Shown here: piece after piece, positions 52,794 to 61,554 of the stretch
Position numbering within the stretch: position 1 is the first letter of the stretch
Layout: each line of letters opens with the position of its first letter
Origin: Nocardia acidivorans NBRC 108247
Lineage (GTDB): Bacteria > Actinomycetota > Actinomycetes > Mycobacteriales > Mycobacteriaceae
Assembly: GCF_001625085.1 (NCBI RefSeq)
Contig: NZ_BDAW01000020.1
Span: 47,486 to 111,485, forward strand
Direction: 5' to 3'
DNA length: 64,000 nucleotides
Notes under the pieces: model-generated
Database searches by the model: none
What the model was told of the DNA's origin: nothing
The model's input: only the letters and a program-made list of their open reading frames with translations
Position numbers and translations under genes: made by a program

Positions 52794-55700
52794 GTGCAGA
52801 TCGGGATGCTTGGACCACTCGAAATCCGTGTAGCGAACGGCGGATCGATCGAGATACCCGGCGCCCGGCTGCGGGCGCTGCTGGTGGCCTTGGCGCTCGA
52901 ACCCGGTCGGGTGGTCCCGAAAACCACACTGGTGGACTGGATCTGGGGCGAACAACTTCCCGCCGATGCCGCGAACTCACTACAGGCCCTGGTCTCGCGA
53001 CTACGCAGACTGCTGCCGGACGGATCGCTGGAGGCCCAGGCCGGCGGTTACCGGCTGGCGGTGGAGCCGCGCGCGGTCGATGCCGTGCGCTTCGAACAAC
53101 TCCTGGACCGGGCCCGCGGCGGTGATGACGCGCAGCAGGCCGCCCTGCTGCGCGAAGCCCTCGAACTGTGGCGCGGTACGCCCATGCAGGACATCGGGAT
53201 TCAGGACAGCGAGAGCTTCGACGCCGTGATCACCCGGCTCGACGGACTGCGCCTGGCCGCCCTGGAGGATCGCTACGAGGCCGAGATCCGGCTCGGCCAC
53301 GGCACCGAGGTGATCACCGAACTGACCGAACTGGTCAACCGCAATCCCCTGCGGGAGCGCCTCGTCGCGGCCCTGATGCGGGCGCTCGGCGGCGCGGGCC
53401 GCAGCAATGAGGCACTGACCGTGTACCAGCACGCCCGCAAGGCCCTCGCCGACGAACTGGGCGCGGACCCCGCACCCGAGCTGTCCGCCGTGCACGTGGC
53501 GCTGCTGCGCGGCGAATTCGGCGTGCGGGCGCAGGACCGCACGACCAACCTGCGCGCCGAATTGACCAGCTACGTCGGCAAATACGGTGATATCGCGGTG
53601 GTGCGCGAACTCATCGCCGAACATCGGCTCACCACCCTGACCGGCCCCGGCGGCTCCGGTAAGACCCGGCTCGCGGTGGAGACCGCGCGCACCCTGCTGG
53701 ACGATCTGCCCGAGGGCGCCTGGCTGGTGGAGTTGGCCTCGATCGGCGCGGGCGGAGATATCGCCCAATCGGCGCTCGCCGCACTGGGACTGCGCGATGC
53801 GCTGCACGGCGGCTCCGCGGACGCCGAACCCATGGACCGGCTCATCGCGGCGTTGCGCGAACGCGAAACCCTGCTGATCCTGGACAACTGCGAACACATC
53901 ATCGGGGCCGCGGCGACCTTCGCGTACCGGCTGCTCGGCGAATGCCGCCGGGTACGCATCCTGGCCACCAGCCGGGAACCGCTCGGCATCACCGGTGAGG
54001 CGCTCTGGCAGGTCGTCCCGCTCGCCCTCCCCGCGGCCGACGCGGCCCCCGAGCGGATCCAATCCGCGCCGGCGGTACAGCTGCTGCGGGATCGGGCCGG
54101 TGCGGTGCGCAAGGAGTTCGCCACCGATGCGAGCCTGCTGCCGGCCATGGCGCGCGTCTGCCGGGCGCTGGACGGCATCCCGCTCGCGATCGAATTGGCC
54201 GCCGCCCGACTGCGCACCATGTCCCTCGAACAGCTCGCCGATCGCCTGGACGATCGCTTCCGCCTGCTGACCGGTGGCAGCCGCACCGCGATTCCGCAGC
54301 ATCGCACCCTGCGCGCGGTGGTCGACTGGAGTTGGGAATTGCTCACCGAGGCCGAGCGAACGGTGTTGCGCCGCCTCGCGGTCTTCGCCGGCGGCGCGAG
54401 TCTCGAAGCGGCCGAACAGGTTTGCGCGGGCGATACGGTCGAGCGGTGGGAGGTGCTCGAACTGCTGACCGCCCTCACCGAGAAATCGCTGCTGCTCACC
54501 GCCGGTGACGGTGGGCCGCGCTACCGCATGCTCACCACCATCGAGCAGTACGCCCGCGAACGCCTCGACGAAGCGGGCGAAGCGGATTCGGCCCGCCGCG
54601 CGCATCTGGCGTACTTCACCGAACTCGCCGATACCGCCGAACCGCAGCTGCGCCGCGCCGACCAGTTGAAGTGGCTCGCCCTGCTCGAGGCCGAACACGA
54701 CAATATCGCCGCCGCCATGCGCGGCGCGCTCACCGCCGATGACGCGGCCGGGGCCATGCGGCTGGCCGCGTCCGCGGGCTGGTACTGGTGGCTCGGCGGA
54801 CATAAGGCCGAGGGCACGGAGTTCGTGCTGGCGGCCGCCGATACGGTCGCCGAGGTGGACGACCAGACCCGCGCCATGGTCTACGCGATGGTCGTGCACT
54901 TCCTGTCCTCCGGTCGCAATGACGCTGTGCCACTCCGGGATTGGATTCACAAGGCCGCCCAGTTCAGCCGAACCAGCGGTGCCCGCTACCCGCTGCTGCG
55001 TTTCATCGGCGCACTCGAACGCCTGCTGGAGGGGCCGGACGCCCTGCTGACCGCGTTCGAACCGCTGCTCACCGATGACGATCCCTGGGTGCGAGCGCTG
55101 TCCCGGCTACAGCAGGGCAAGATGCGCATCACCCTCGGCCTGCCGGGCGCCGAAGCGGACCGCCATCTGGAGACGGCACTGGCGGAGTTCCGGGCGATCG
55201 GGGAACGCTGGGGAGTGTCGTTCGCCCTCACCGAACTGGCGGACCGAATCGCCATGCGCGGCGAATTCGCCCGTGCCGTCGGCTATTTGGATGAGGCCAT
55301 CGCGGTGGTCACCGAGGTCGGCGCGATCGAGGATCTGGTCCGGCTGCGCGCGCGGCAGGCCCAATTGTATTGGCTGCTGGAGGATTCGGCGGCGAGCGCG
55401 AGCGCCATGGCCGAGGCGCAGCGGTATGCCGAGCAGGCGGCCTGGCCCAGCGCCCTGACCGAACTGGCGCTGGCCAAGGCGGCGCTGGCGCGCTGGGACG
55501 GCGATTCCGAACAGGCGTACCGCCAGCTCGAGGCCGCGGCCGAGGCTTCGGGCAGTGACGGGGAGCAGGCGCAGATCGAGGCCATCGTGCACGATCTGCT
55601 CGGCTATCTCGCGACGGATCTCGATACGGCCCGGACCGAACACGCCGCGGCCTTCGAGGCCGCGAGCACCGCGGGTTACGCGCCGCTCATCGCCCAGATC

Positions 55701-55931
55701 CTGGTCGGGACAGCGGATCTGGCGCTGCGCTCGAATCAGGTCGAACAGGCCGCGCGCCTGCTCGCGGCGAGCACCGTGGTGCGCGGATTGCCCGACCTCT
55801 CGCATCCGGAGGCGATCCGAATCGAGCGGGAAATACAAAGTCGCCTCGGTGAAGCGGGCTTCACTGAGGCGACTACGGAAGGGACACAAGCGGATTGGCG
55901 AGAACTGGCAGCGGCTACGCTGGCCCGTTGA
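52794..55931 (+). CDS. SARP/AfsR-type transcriptional regulator (BTAD and NB-ARC/STAND)
   Basis: A 1045-residue regulator. Residues 1-95 form a winged-helix DNA-binding domain (IGMLGPLEIRVANGGSIEIP), 100-245 the BTAD domain, and then comes a STAND ATPase with the P-loop TGPGGSGKT, LLILDNCEHI as Walker B, and ARICRALDGIPLAIELAAARL-like GxP motif. The last 400 residues are TPR-like helices. Such proteins activate secondary-metabolite and stress operons after a nucleotide-driven switch. The GTG at 52794 fits the promoter; ATG 52785 adds three residues. The 3' end overlaps the convergent hydrolase gene by 17 bp. Confidence 0.9.
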   Translation: MQIGMLGPLEIRVANGGSIEIPGARLRALLVALALEPGRVVPKTTLVDWIWGEQLPADAANSLQALVSRLRRLLPDGSLEAQAGGYRLAVEPRAVDAVRFEQLLDRARGGDDAQQAALLREALELWRGTPMQDIGIQDSESFDAVITRLDGLRLAALEDRYEAEIRLGHGTEVITELTELVNRNPLRERLVAALMRALGGAGRSNEALTVYQHARKALADELGADPAPELSAVHVALLRGEFGVRAQDRTTNLRAELTSYVGKYGDIAVVRELIAEHRLTTLTGPGGSGKTRLAVETARTLLDDLPEGAWLVELASIGAGGDIAQSALAALGLRDALHGGSADAEPMDRLIAALRERETLLILDNCEHIIGAAATFAYRLLGECRRVRILATSREPLGITGEALWQVVPLALPAADAAPERIQSAPAVQLLRDRAGAVRKEFATDASLLPAMARVCRALDGIPLAIELAAARLRTMSLEQLADRLDDRFRLLTGGSRTAIPQHRTLRAVVDWSWELLTEAERTVLRRLAVFAGGASLEAAEQVCAGDTVERWEVLELLTALTEKSLLLTAGDGGPRYRMLTTIEQYARERLDEAGEADSARRAHLAYFTELADTAEPQLRRADQLKWLALLEAEHDNIAAAMRGALTADDAAGAMRLAASAGWYWWLGGHKAEGTEFVLAAADTVAEVDDQTRAMVYAMVVHFLSSGRNDAVPLRDWIHKAAQFSRTSGARYPLLRFIGALERLLEGPDALLTAFEPLLTDDDPWVRALSRLQQGKMRITLGLPGAEADRHLETALAEFRAIGERWGVSFALTELADRIAMRGEFARAVGYLDEAIAVVTEVGAIEDLVRLRARQAQLYWLLEDSAASASAMAEAQRYAEQAAWPSALTELALAKAALARWDGDSEQAYRQLEAAAEASGSDGEQAQIEAIVHDLLGYLATDLDTARTEHAAAFEAASTAGYAPLIAQILVGTADLALRSNQVEQAARLLAASTVVRGLPDLSHPEAIRIEREIQSRLGEAGFTEATTEGTQADWRELAAATLAR

Positions 55932-57000
55932 AGACCTCCTGGACCAGGTGCTGGGTGGCCTGCTGGAACGCCGGCGCCAAGGACATCGCGGCATCGTCCA
56001 CGTAATTCAGTGCGGCGGTGAGGGTTTTGGTGCCGTCCAGCGTGCCGTACATCAGCGCGCCATTGCCCGAGATACCGCCGTTGTGGCTGATGACGGTGCC
56101 CGCACCGGTCTCGGTGACGAAGACGCCCAGCCCGTAGCCGACCTTCTTCTCCGGGGTGACCATTTCGGCCAGCAGCTCCGGCGGCAGCAGTTTGCCGCTG
56201 GTCAGCGCGGAGATGAAGGTGTGCAGATCCCCGGTGGTCGAGATCATGTCACCACCGCTGGAGATCCAGGACGGATTCTGTTCGGTGACATCGACGGTCC
56301 GCTCCACCCCGCCGTCGTCGTACCGGTAGTAGGCGTGGGCGTGCGGTGCGGGCAGTTCGGTCTGGGTGGTCGGGGCCACGGTGCCGGACAGGCCGAGCGG
56401 GTCCAGGATGAGCCGCCGCATCTGCTCGGGATACGCACTGCCGCCGACCTTCTCGATCAACAGCCGGACCAATACGAAGTTGGTGTTGGAGTAGCTCCAG
56501 TCCGTCCCCGGCTCGAAGCGCGGGGGCTTGGACAGGGCCAGCCGGACCAGTTCCTGCGGCAGGTAGGTCTTGAATCGGTTCTCCACCCATTCCTTGCCGC
56601 TCCAGGCGATTCCGGGCACGACCGTCCCGTCCTCGAGGTACTCACCGGTGAAGTTGAAGATTCCGCTGGTGTGCTGCAACAGCATTCGCACGGTGATCCG
56701 CGGGTCCAGTTCGAATTCGGGCAGGTGGTCGACGACGGGGGCGTCGAGTGTCACCTTGCCCGCGGCCACCAGCAGCAACAGCAGCGTGGCGGTGAAGGTC
56801 TTGGCATTGCTGCCGATTCGAATGTGGCCGTCGATCGGCGGCGGCGCGGTCTCACCCAGTTCGGCCAGCCCGGCGCTGCCGACCCATTCGCCGCGCTCGT
56901 CGTTCACCCGGAGGGTGAAACCGGTGAAACCGGCATCGATGACCTCCTGGATGATCTTGCGTAGCTCCGGGCGGTCCTGATCGGCGGGGGTGGTGGACAT
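55915..57000 (-). CDS. serine beta-lactamase-like hydrolase (class C/DD-peptidase fold)
   Basis: A 361-residue protein with the beta-lactamase family motifs: SNAK (Ser64, Lys67, SxxK), YSN (in WSYSNTNF), and HNGG (in ISHNGGISG) as the KTG-box equivalent. There is no signal peptide, so it should act in the cytosol, typical of the EstB/LACTB-like branch rather than true DD-peptidases. Activity may be esterase or peptidase. AAGGAG precedes ATG 57000 by 9 nt. It follows the DUF4097 gene by 50 bp on the same strand, suggesting an operon. Confidence 0.88.
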   Translation of the reverse strand: MSTTPADQDRPELRKIIQEVIDAGFTGFTLRVNDERGEWVGSAGLAELGETAPPPIDGHIRIGSNAKTFTATLLLLLVAAGKVTLDAPVVDHLPEFELDPRITVRMLLQHTSGIFNFTGEYLEDGTVVPGIAWSGKEWVENRFKTYLPQELVRLALSKPPRFEPGTDWSYSNTNFVLVRLLIEKVGGSAYPEQMRRLILDPLGLSGTVAPTTQTELPAPHAHAYYRYDDGGVERTVDVTEQNPSWISSGGDMISTTGDLHTFISALTSGKLLPPELLAEMVTPEKKVGYGLGVFVTETGAGTVISHNGGISGNGALMYGTLDGTKTLTAALNYVDDAAMSLAPAFQQATQHLVQEVFNGPA

Positions 57001-57050
57001 GATGTTCTGCTCCTTGCAATCGGGTGTGACGGACAATCGGGTCGGCTGGA

Positions 57051-57692
57051 TCAGGCGGCTTGCCGAATGATGATGTCGCCGAGCGAGTTTCGAATGAAGA
57101 CCTGTACCGTGTCGGCATCGCCCGACCCGAGGGCGACCGGAGCCAGCTGGTTGCGCACGCTGCCCCGCTGGGCGCTGGTCTCCAGGTGCGCGGCGCTGCC
57201 GGGGTGGATGCCGACCTCCAGCTCGCCGACCGAGGTCTCCAGGTTCAGCACCCCGCGCACCGCGTCGGCAATGCGGATATCGCCCTTGGCGGTCTTGGCG
57301 GTCACCGAATCGGCGGCGAGGTCGACCAGGATGTCGCCGAGCGCGATCTCCAGATCGCTCTGCCCCAGCGCGCCGAAGGTGCGCAGTCGGCCCACCCCGG
57401 AGGTGGCCTTCAGCTGGGAAGCGGCCGGGGCCTCGATGGTCACCCGAATGGACGGGTTACCGCCGAACGGGGTGTAGGTGCGCCAGTTCTTCGGCGTCCG
57501 CACGGTCAGCACCCCGGCGGCGAAGTCGACCGTGGTCCGCTCGGCGGCGCGCACATCGCCCTTCTTGGCGGCGTCGGCGGGCGCGACTGTGACCACGGTG
57601 TCGGCGCGGTCCGAGGCGATGACGGTGACCTCGGCGCTGAGCACGTCGACGCTGATGGCGATGGGGGCGGGGGTCTGGAATGCGTTGTTCAT
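57051..57692 (-). CDS. DUF4097 beta-strand-repeat protein
   Basis: A 213-residue protein made of short beta strands in repeats: ISVDVLSAEVTVIASDRADT, VGRLRTFGALGQSDLEIALGDI, VTAKTAKGDIRIADAVRGVLNLETSVGELEV and NSLGDIIIRQ. This is the DUF4097 solenoid, found in actinobacteria and Firmicutes near envelope-stress or resistance genes. No signal peptide or membrane segment. The start at 57692 is 35 bp from the SARP-type repeat at 57725. It is transcribed with the serine hydrolase gene. Confidence 0.8.
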   Translation of the reverse strand: MNNAFQTPAPIAISVDVLSAEVTVIASDRADTVVTVAPADAAKKGDVRAAERTTVDFAAGVLTVRTPKNWRTYTPFGGNPSIRVTIEAPAASQLKATSGVGRLRTFGALGQSDLEIALGDILVDLAADSVTAKTAKGDIRIADAVRGVLNLETSVGELEVGIHPGSAAHLETSAQRGSVRNQLAPVALGSGDADTVQVFIRNSLGDIIIRQAA

Positions 57693-57724
57693 GAGGAGTA
57701 CTTTCACCGCCCCCGCTGATACCG

Positions 57725-57748
57725 GGCTGACGCCGACCTGACATGCCC
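57725..57748. promoter_or_regulatory. SARP-type direct repeat, copy 2
   Basis: TGACGCC (57728) and TGACATG (57739), 11 bp apart. The block is 22/24 identical to the one before the SARP gene. It stands between the DUF4097 operon (minus) and the MarR-like gene (plus). Confidence 0.6.
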
Positions 57749-57766
57749 GCTGATACCGCCGGGAAT

Positions 57767-57792
57767 ATAGTTTCCATAGATATAGTTTCCAT
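57767..57792. promoter_or_regulatory. double ATAGTTTCCAT motif
   Basis: Two identical 11-bp motifs (57767-57777, 57782-57792), 15 bp apart, before the winged-helix gene at 57841. A close relative lies over the start of the marR gene at 58795. Confidence 0.6.
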
Positions 57793-57840
57793 GTAATGCA
57801 AGTAGTCGGACGCACCGTCGTCGCAGATCAGGAGTTCGCC

Positions 57841-58305
57841 ATGTCCACCGAACCGACACTCACCGGCCGCGATATCGCCGAGGCGGAAGGGGCGACCACC
57901 GCCCTGCTCGAGGCCACCCTCACCGCACAGGGGTTCACCACCACCGCCAATGAATACGCCGCCCTGCGGGCGCTCACCGTGCGCGGACCGATCGCCGCAC
58001 CGGCCGACTTCCATCGCTATCTGGCCGGACAGCGCCAGCTCGGGGTGGACGCGGCGGGCGCCGCCGCCCTGCTCGCCACGATGGCGGACAAGGGATTCAT
58101 CACCGGGGCCGAGGTCGACGGACCGGGCCCGCTGGCGCTGACCGCCGCCGGATCCGCCGAGTTGAAGGTGCTGATGGAGACGACCACGCCGCTGACCCGG
58201 CCCATCTTCGGCGGATCCACGCCGGAGGAATTGGCCATCGCGCACCGGGTGCTGACCTCGATCATCGACCGCGCGAACAAGCTCCGTACCGGTCAGACCC
58301 TGTGA
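57841..58305 (+). CDS. MarR-like winged-helix regulator
   Basis: A 154-residue protein with a winged-helix-like centre (ANEYAALRALTVRGPIAAPADF and ALLATMADKGFITGAEVDGPG) flanked by long helices for dimerisation. It is a divergent MarR-type protein; the recognition-helix segment is less conserved than in the neighbour at 58325. AGGAG lies 8 nt before ATG 57841. It is divergent from the DUF4097 operon and convergent with the marR gene (19-bp gap). Confidence 0.7.
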   Translation: MSTEPTLTGRDIAEAEGATTALLEATLTAQGFTTTANEYAALRALTVRGPIAAPADFHRYLAGQRQLGVDAAGAAALLATMADKGFITGAEVDGPGPLALTAAGSAELKVLMETTTPLTRPIFGGSTPEELAIAHRVLTSIIDRANKLRTGQTL

Positions 58306-58324
58306 AAAGGCCGTAGCGACAGAA

Positions 58325-58795
58325 CTATTCAGCGATATCGGGCGCGTCGAGGAGTACGCGCAGCACGGCTGCCAGCTCCGCGGTGCGCTCGCTGTCGTTT
58401 CCGCCCAGGGGAGCGGTGAGCCGGTCGCGGGTATCGCGCACGAGTGCTATTGCGCGCCGGGCGGTTTCGATACCGGAGGGGGTGAGCGAGAGTTCCACCG
58501 CGCGTGGATCGGCGGTGCTGGCGGCGCGAACCACCAAGCCCTGCTTCTCGAGTGCGCGCACCAGCTTGGAGATGTAGACGGCATCGAGTCCGGTGAGATC
58601 GGCCAGTTTGCGCTGGCTCGGGCGCGCGCCGTCCCGGGTCAGACCGTAGAGCGGGGCCAGCACCGAATACTGCGCCTGAGTGAGCCCGTGCGCGGCGAGC
58701 GCGCGATCCAGCACTGCCCGCCAGCGGGTGGAGAGCCGCCAGACCAGGAAGCCGACATTCGCGTTGACATCGCTCTCGGTATCCGTCACCTGCAT
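58325..58795 (-). CDS. MarR family transcriptional regulator
   Basis: A 156-residue MarR protein. Residues 28-115 contain the winged helix (LTQAQYSVLAPLYGLTRDGARPSQRKLADLTGLDAVYISKLVRALEKQGLV), with DPRAVELSLTPSG as the wing. Dimer helices flank it. The ATAGTTTACAT motif covers its own start codon (58794-58804), consistent with autorepression. It is divergent from the TetR-linked hydrolase operon. Confidence 0.9.
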   Translation of the reverse strand: MQVTDTESDVNANVGFLVWRLSTRWRAVLDRALAAHGLTQAQYSVLAPLYGLTRDGARPSQRKLADLTGLDAVYISKLVRALEKQGLVVRAASTADPRAVELSLTPSGIETARRAIALVRDTRDRLTAPLGGNDSERTAELAAVLRVLLDAPDIAE

Positions 58796-58804
58796 AGTTT
58801 ACAT
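58794..58804. promoter_or_regulatory. ATAGTTTACAT motif at the marR start
   Basis: One mismatch from the double motif at 57767-57792. Overlap with the initiation region suggests autoregulation by the MarR protein. Confidence 0.5.
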
Positions 58805-58830
58805 GGCAACTGTCTTGCGAAATCGAGGGG

Positions 58831-58860
58831 TTGACGGCGTTGGCTAAAGCTATTAGCTTT
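58831..58860 (+). promoter_or_regulatory. promoter with TetR-type operator for the hydrolase-tetR operon
   Basis: TTGACG (58831-58836), 17 nt, TAGCTT (58854-58859). The perfect palindrome AAAGCTA-T-TAGCTTT (58846-58860) covers the -10. A second, imperfect copy (GCTATCGCGATTAGC) follows at about 58864. Confidence 0.7.
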
Positions 58861-58900
58861 ATGGCTATCGCGATTAGCTTTCATTGAGGGAGTGCACGAC

Positions 58901-59755
58901 ATGACCGAATACATCGACCTCGACGGTGGCCGGATCGCCTACGACTCGATCGGCGAAGGGCCGCTGGTGCTGCTCTCGCACGGGATCGGCGACCGCCGCC
59001 AGTCCTACCGCTTCCTGGCCCCGCTGCTGGCGGCCGCCGGATACCGGGTGGTCAGCACCGATCTGCGCGGCCACGGCGACTCCAGCATGAACTGGGCCTC
59101 CGAGACCGGGAAGGAGGCCATCAGCCGCACCGATGTCGCCAACGATCTGCTCGGCGTGATCGCGAAGCTGAATGCCGGACCGGCGATCATCGTGGGGCAC
59201 TCCATCTCCGGCGGAGCGGCCACCATCACCGCGGCCCAATCGCCCGAACTGGTGCGGGCCATCGTGGAGCTCAATCCCTTCACCCTCACCCAAACCCCTT
59301 CCATCGGTGCGCTTTTCACCGTCTCCCGCTACCGCCGGGGCATGTTCGCGCTGATGGGCACCATGCTGTTCAAGAGCCTGGGCCAGTGGCAGAAGTACCT
59401 GAATATCGCCTACCCCACCAAGCCCGCCGACTACGACGCCTACCTGGCCGACAACATCGCCAAGCTGAGCGAACCCGGCCGCCTGGCCGAATTCATGAAG
59501 ACCGGGAAGTCGACCCCCGCCGACGCACAGGCCCAGTTGCCCAGGGTGACTCAGCCCGCGCTCATCATCATGGGCACCGCCGATCCCGACTTCCCGAATC
59601 CGGAGGCCGAGGGCAGGGCCGTCATTGCCGCGCTGCCCGCCGGGCTGGGCAGCCTGGGCCTGGTCGAGGGCGCGGGACACTACCCGCACGCGCAGTCGCC
59701 GGAGCGAACCGCCGAGCTCATCCTCCCGTTCCTGAAGGAGCATGCGCATGCCTAG
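58901..59755 (+). CDS. alpha/beta hydrolase of a TetR-controlled operon
   Basis: A 284-residue alpha/beta hydrolase. SHGIGDRRQSY (oxyanion), DLRGHGDS, nucleophile GHSISGG (Ser) and GTADPDFPNPEAE (acid) with GAGHYPHAQ (His) complete the triad. It fits the fold of lactone- or ester-degrading enzymes of the haloalkane dehalogenase-like class; the substrate is probably the inducer of the adjacent TetR, which is inference. GAGGGAG lies 8 nt before ATG 58901. Its end overlaps the tetR gene by 8 bp. Confidence 0.87.
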   Translation: MTEYIDLDGGRIAYDSIGEGPLVLLSHGIGDRRQSYRFLAPLLAAAGYRVVSTDLRGHGDSSMNWASETGKEAISRTDVANDLLGVIAKLNAGPAIIVGHSISGGAATITAAQSPELVRAIVELNPFTLTQTPSIGALFTVSRYRRGMFALMGTMLFKSLGQWQKYLNIAYPTKPADYDAYLADNIAKLSEPGRLAEFMKTGKSTPADAQAQLPRVTQPALIIMGTADPDFPNPEAEGRAVIAALPAGLGSLGLVEGAGHYPHAQSPERTAELILPFLKEHAHA

Positions 59756-60320
59756 AGCCGGCCTCAGCAAAACCGAGGTCGTCGCGGCGGGCGCACAGCT
59801 CGCCGACGAGGTCGGCTACCAGAACCTGGCGCTGAGCGCACTCGCCGAAAAGCTCGGCGTGCGAACGCCTTCGCTATACAAACACATCGACAGCCTCGCC
59901 GATCTGCAGCGCGGTATCGCCACCCTCGCCATGACCGAACTGGACCTGGCCGTACGCGATGCCATGCACGGACGCTCGGGCAGCGCCGCCCTGGCCGCCT
60001 TCGCGAATGCCTTCCGGCAGTACGTGATCACCCATCCCGGCCGCTACGCCGCCACCGTCGGAGCGGGCTTTTACGGTCCGGAAGACCCACTGCTGCAATC
60101 GGGTTCGCGCGTGATGGACTCCATCCAGGCGGTGCTGCGCGGCTACCACATCCCCGAATCGGAGATGGTGCACGCCATTCGCACGCTGCGCTGCACCTTG
60201 CACGGCTTCGCCACCCTGCAGGCCTCCGACGGATTCCAATGGAGCGATGACGCCGAGACCAGCTTCGACTGGATGATCCGCTTCCTCGACCGCGGACTCA
60301 CCGAAATAGCACGCGCCTGA
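59748..60320 (+). CDS. TetR family regulator (WHG domain)
   Basis: A 190-residue TetR protein. The N-terminal helix-turn-helix is GLSKTEVVAAGAQLADEVGYQNLALSALAEKLGVRTPSLYKHI; the C-terminal ligand domain carries the TetR WHG-type region with LRCTLHGFATLQASDGF. ATG 59748 follows AAGGAG by 7 nt, and the gene overlaps the hydrolase gene, so both are co-expressed. It presumably represses the promoter at 58831 and releases on a ligand related to the hydrolase substrate. Confidence 0.9.
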   Translation: MPRAGLSKTEVVAAGAQLADEVGYQNLALSALAEKLGVRTPSLYKHIDSLADLQRGIATLAMTELDLAVRDAMHGRSGSAALAAFANAFRQYVITHPGRYAATVGAGFYGPEDPLLQSGSRVMDSIQAVLRGYHIPESEMVHAIRTLRCTLHGFATLQASDGFQWSDDAETSFDWMIRFLDRGLTEIARA

Positions 60321-60373
60321 AGCATTCGGGGGACCATGGAAGAACCACCGGCAATGAAGCCACCTGGAGCGCC

Positions 60374-61270
60374 ATGGAAAACTTCGCCTACGACGGCACC
60401 CGACTCGGCTATCTGCGGCGGGGTGAGGGCGGCCCGCCGGTGGTGATGCTGCACAACGCGGGCTCCTCCCATGTGATCTGGACTCCCCAGATCACCGCGC
60501 TCGCAAGGAAATACCGGGTGTACGCGCTCGACCTGCCGGGCTACGGGTCGGCCGATCAGCCCGAAAGTGGTTACACCCTGGACCGATACGCCGAATTGGT
60601 GCGGCGATTCCTGCGCGACCGGGACTTGACCGGGGTCGCCCTGGTCGGTAATTGCCTCGGCTCGGCCATCAGCCTCACCCTCGCGCGCCGGTATCCCGAA
60701 CTCGTTCGCGCGGTGGTGGCGATCAACCCGCTCACCGAATCCACGGCCATGCGCGGTGATCTGCGCGTGCCCGCCCGCATCACCCGCGGTCTGCCGGATC
60801 CCGCGGCCCGCGCACTGTTCGACTGGCATACGCCGAAGTGGTTCGCGCGCGGGACAATTCGATCCTGGTTCGCCAGTGGTCGCGCCTACCGCGAATGTCC
60901 CTATGTACAGCCGCTTTCGGCGGGGTTTCCGGCGCGCGCCCTGGTCGGCCTGGTCCGCGACCTGTCCAGCTTCGCCGCCCTGGACGAGTGGCCGGATCGC
61001 GAACAGCTGCCGCCGGTCTGCACCATCTGGGGCACCGAGAATCGCGTACTGTCCGCCGCGGCCGGTCGCACGCTGAACACGCGGCTACGGCCGGACCGCG
61101 CCGAATGGCTCGACCGGTGCGGGCACGTGCCCATGCTGGAGCGCGCGCCGGAAGTCACCGCCATCATCACCGAGTTCCTGGCGACGACCGATGCGACGGA
61201 GGGTCACCGCCCCGGCGAGATCCCGGCCGAAGAGCACGCCGGGATGACGAGTCGTCGCACGCCCGAATGA
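60374..61270 (+). CDS. alpha/beta hydrolase with Cys nucleophile
   Basis: A 298-residue alpha/beta hydrolase. MLHNAGSSHVIW is the oxyanion region and LDLPGYGSADQP follows. The nucleophile elbow reads GNCLGS, so Cys94 replaces the usual Ser, as in dienelactone hydrolases (GYCLGG). The acid (GTENRVL) and His (CGHVPMLERAP) positions are conserved. The last 25 residues are Arg/Glu-rich and merge into the 45-bp repeat that starts at the stop codon. It is 53 bp after tetR and may belong to that operon. Confidence 0.85.
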   Translation: MENFAYDGTRLGYLRRGEGGPPVVMLHNAGSSHVIWTPQITALARKYRVYALDLPGYGSADQPESGYTLDRYAELVRRFLRDRDLTGVALVGNCLGSAISLTLARRYPELVRAVVAINPLTESTAMRGDLRVPARITRGLPDPAARALFDWHTPKWFARGTIRSWFASGRAYRECPYVQPLSAGFPARALVGLVRDLSSFAALDEWPDREQLPPVCTIWGTENRVLSAAAGRTLNTRLRPDRAEWLDRCGHVPMLERAPEVTAIITEFLATTDATEGHRPGEIPAEEHAGMTSRRTPE

Positions 61271-61420
61271 CGAGAGGCCCCACACCCGAACGCCAGTCGG
61301 CGCACGCCCGAACGACGAAAGGCCCCACACCCGAACGCCAGTCGGCACACGCCCGAACGACGAAAGGCCCCACACCCGAACGCCAGTCGGCGCACGCCCG
61401 AACGACATGGGCATACGCCC
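61255..61420. repeat. 45-bp tandem repeat, three copies
   Basis: GGCCCCACACCCGAACGCCA starts at 61276, 61321 and 61366, giving a 45-bp period, with partial units (GCACGCCCGAA) on both sides. It begins inside the last codons of the hydrolase gene. The unit carries a hidden palindromic pattern around CGCACGCCCGAACGACG. Although 45 is a multiple of three, the frames have stop codons nearby and no start, so it is not coding. Confidence 0.9.
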
Positions 61421-61554
61421 GAATGAGGGAGGCGAAGCTGCCGGTCGGCGAAGGGGTTCGCTGGTGCCGGGTAAATCGGGCATGGGGGTGCCGGGGGCGA
61501 CCTAGCATGGCGGGCGGAGACGATGCCGGACCAACGCCATAGGAGTCGATGAAT

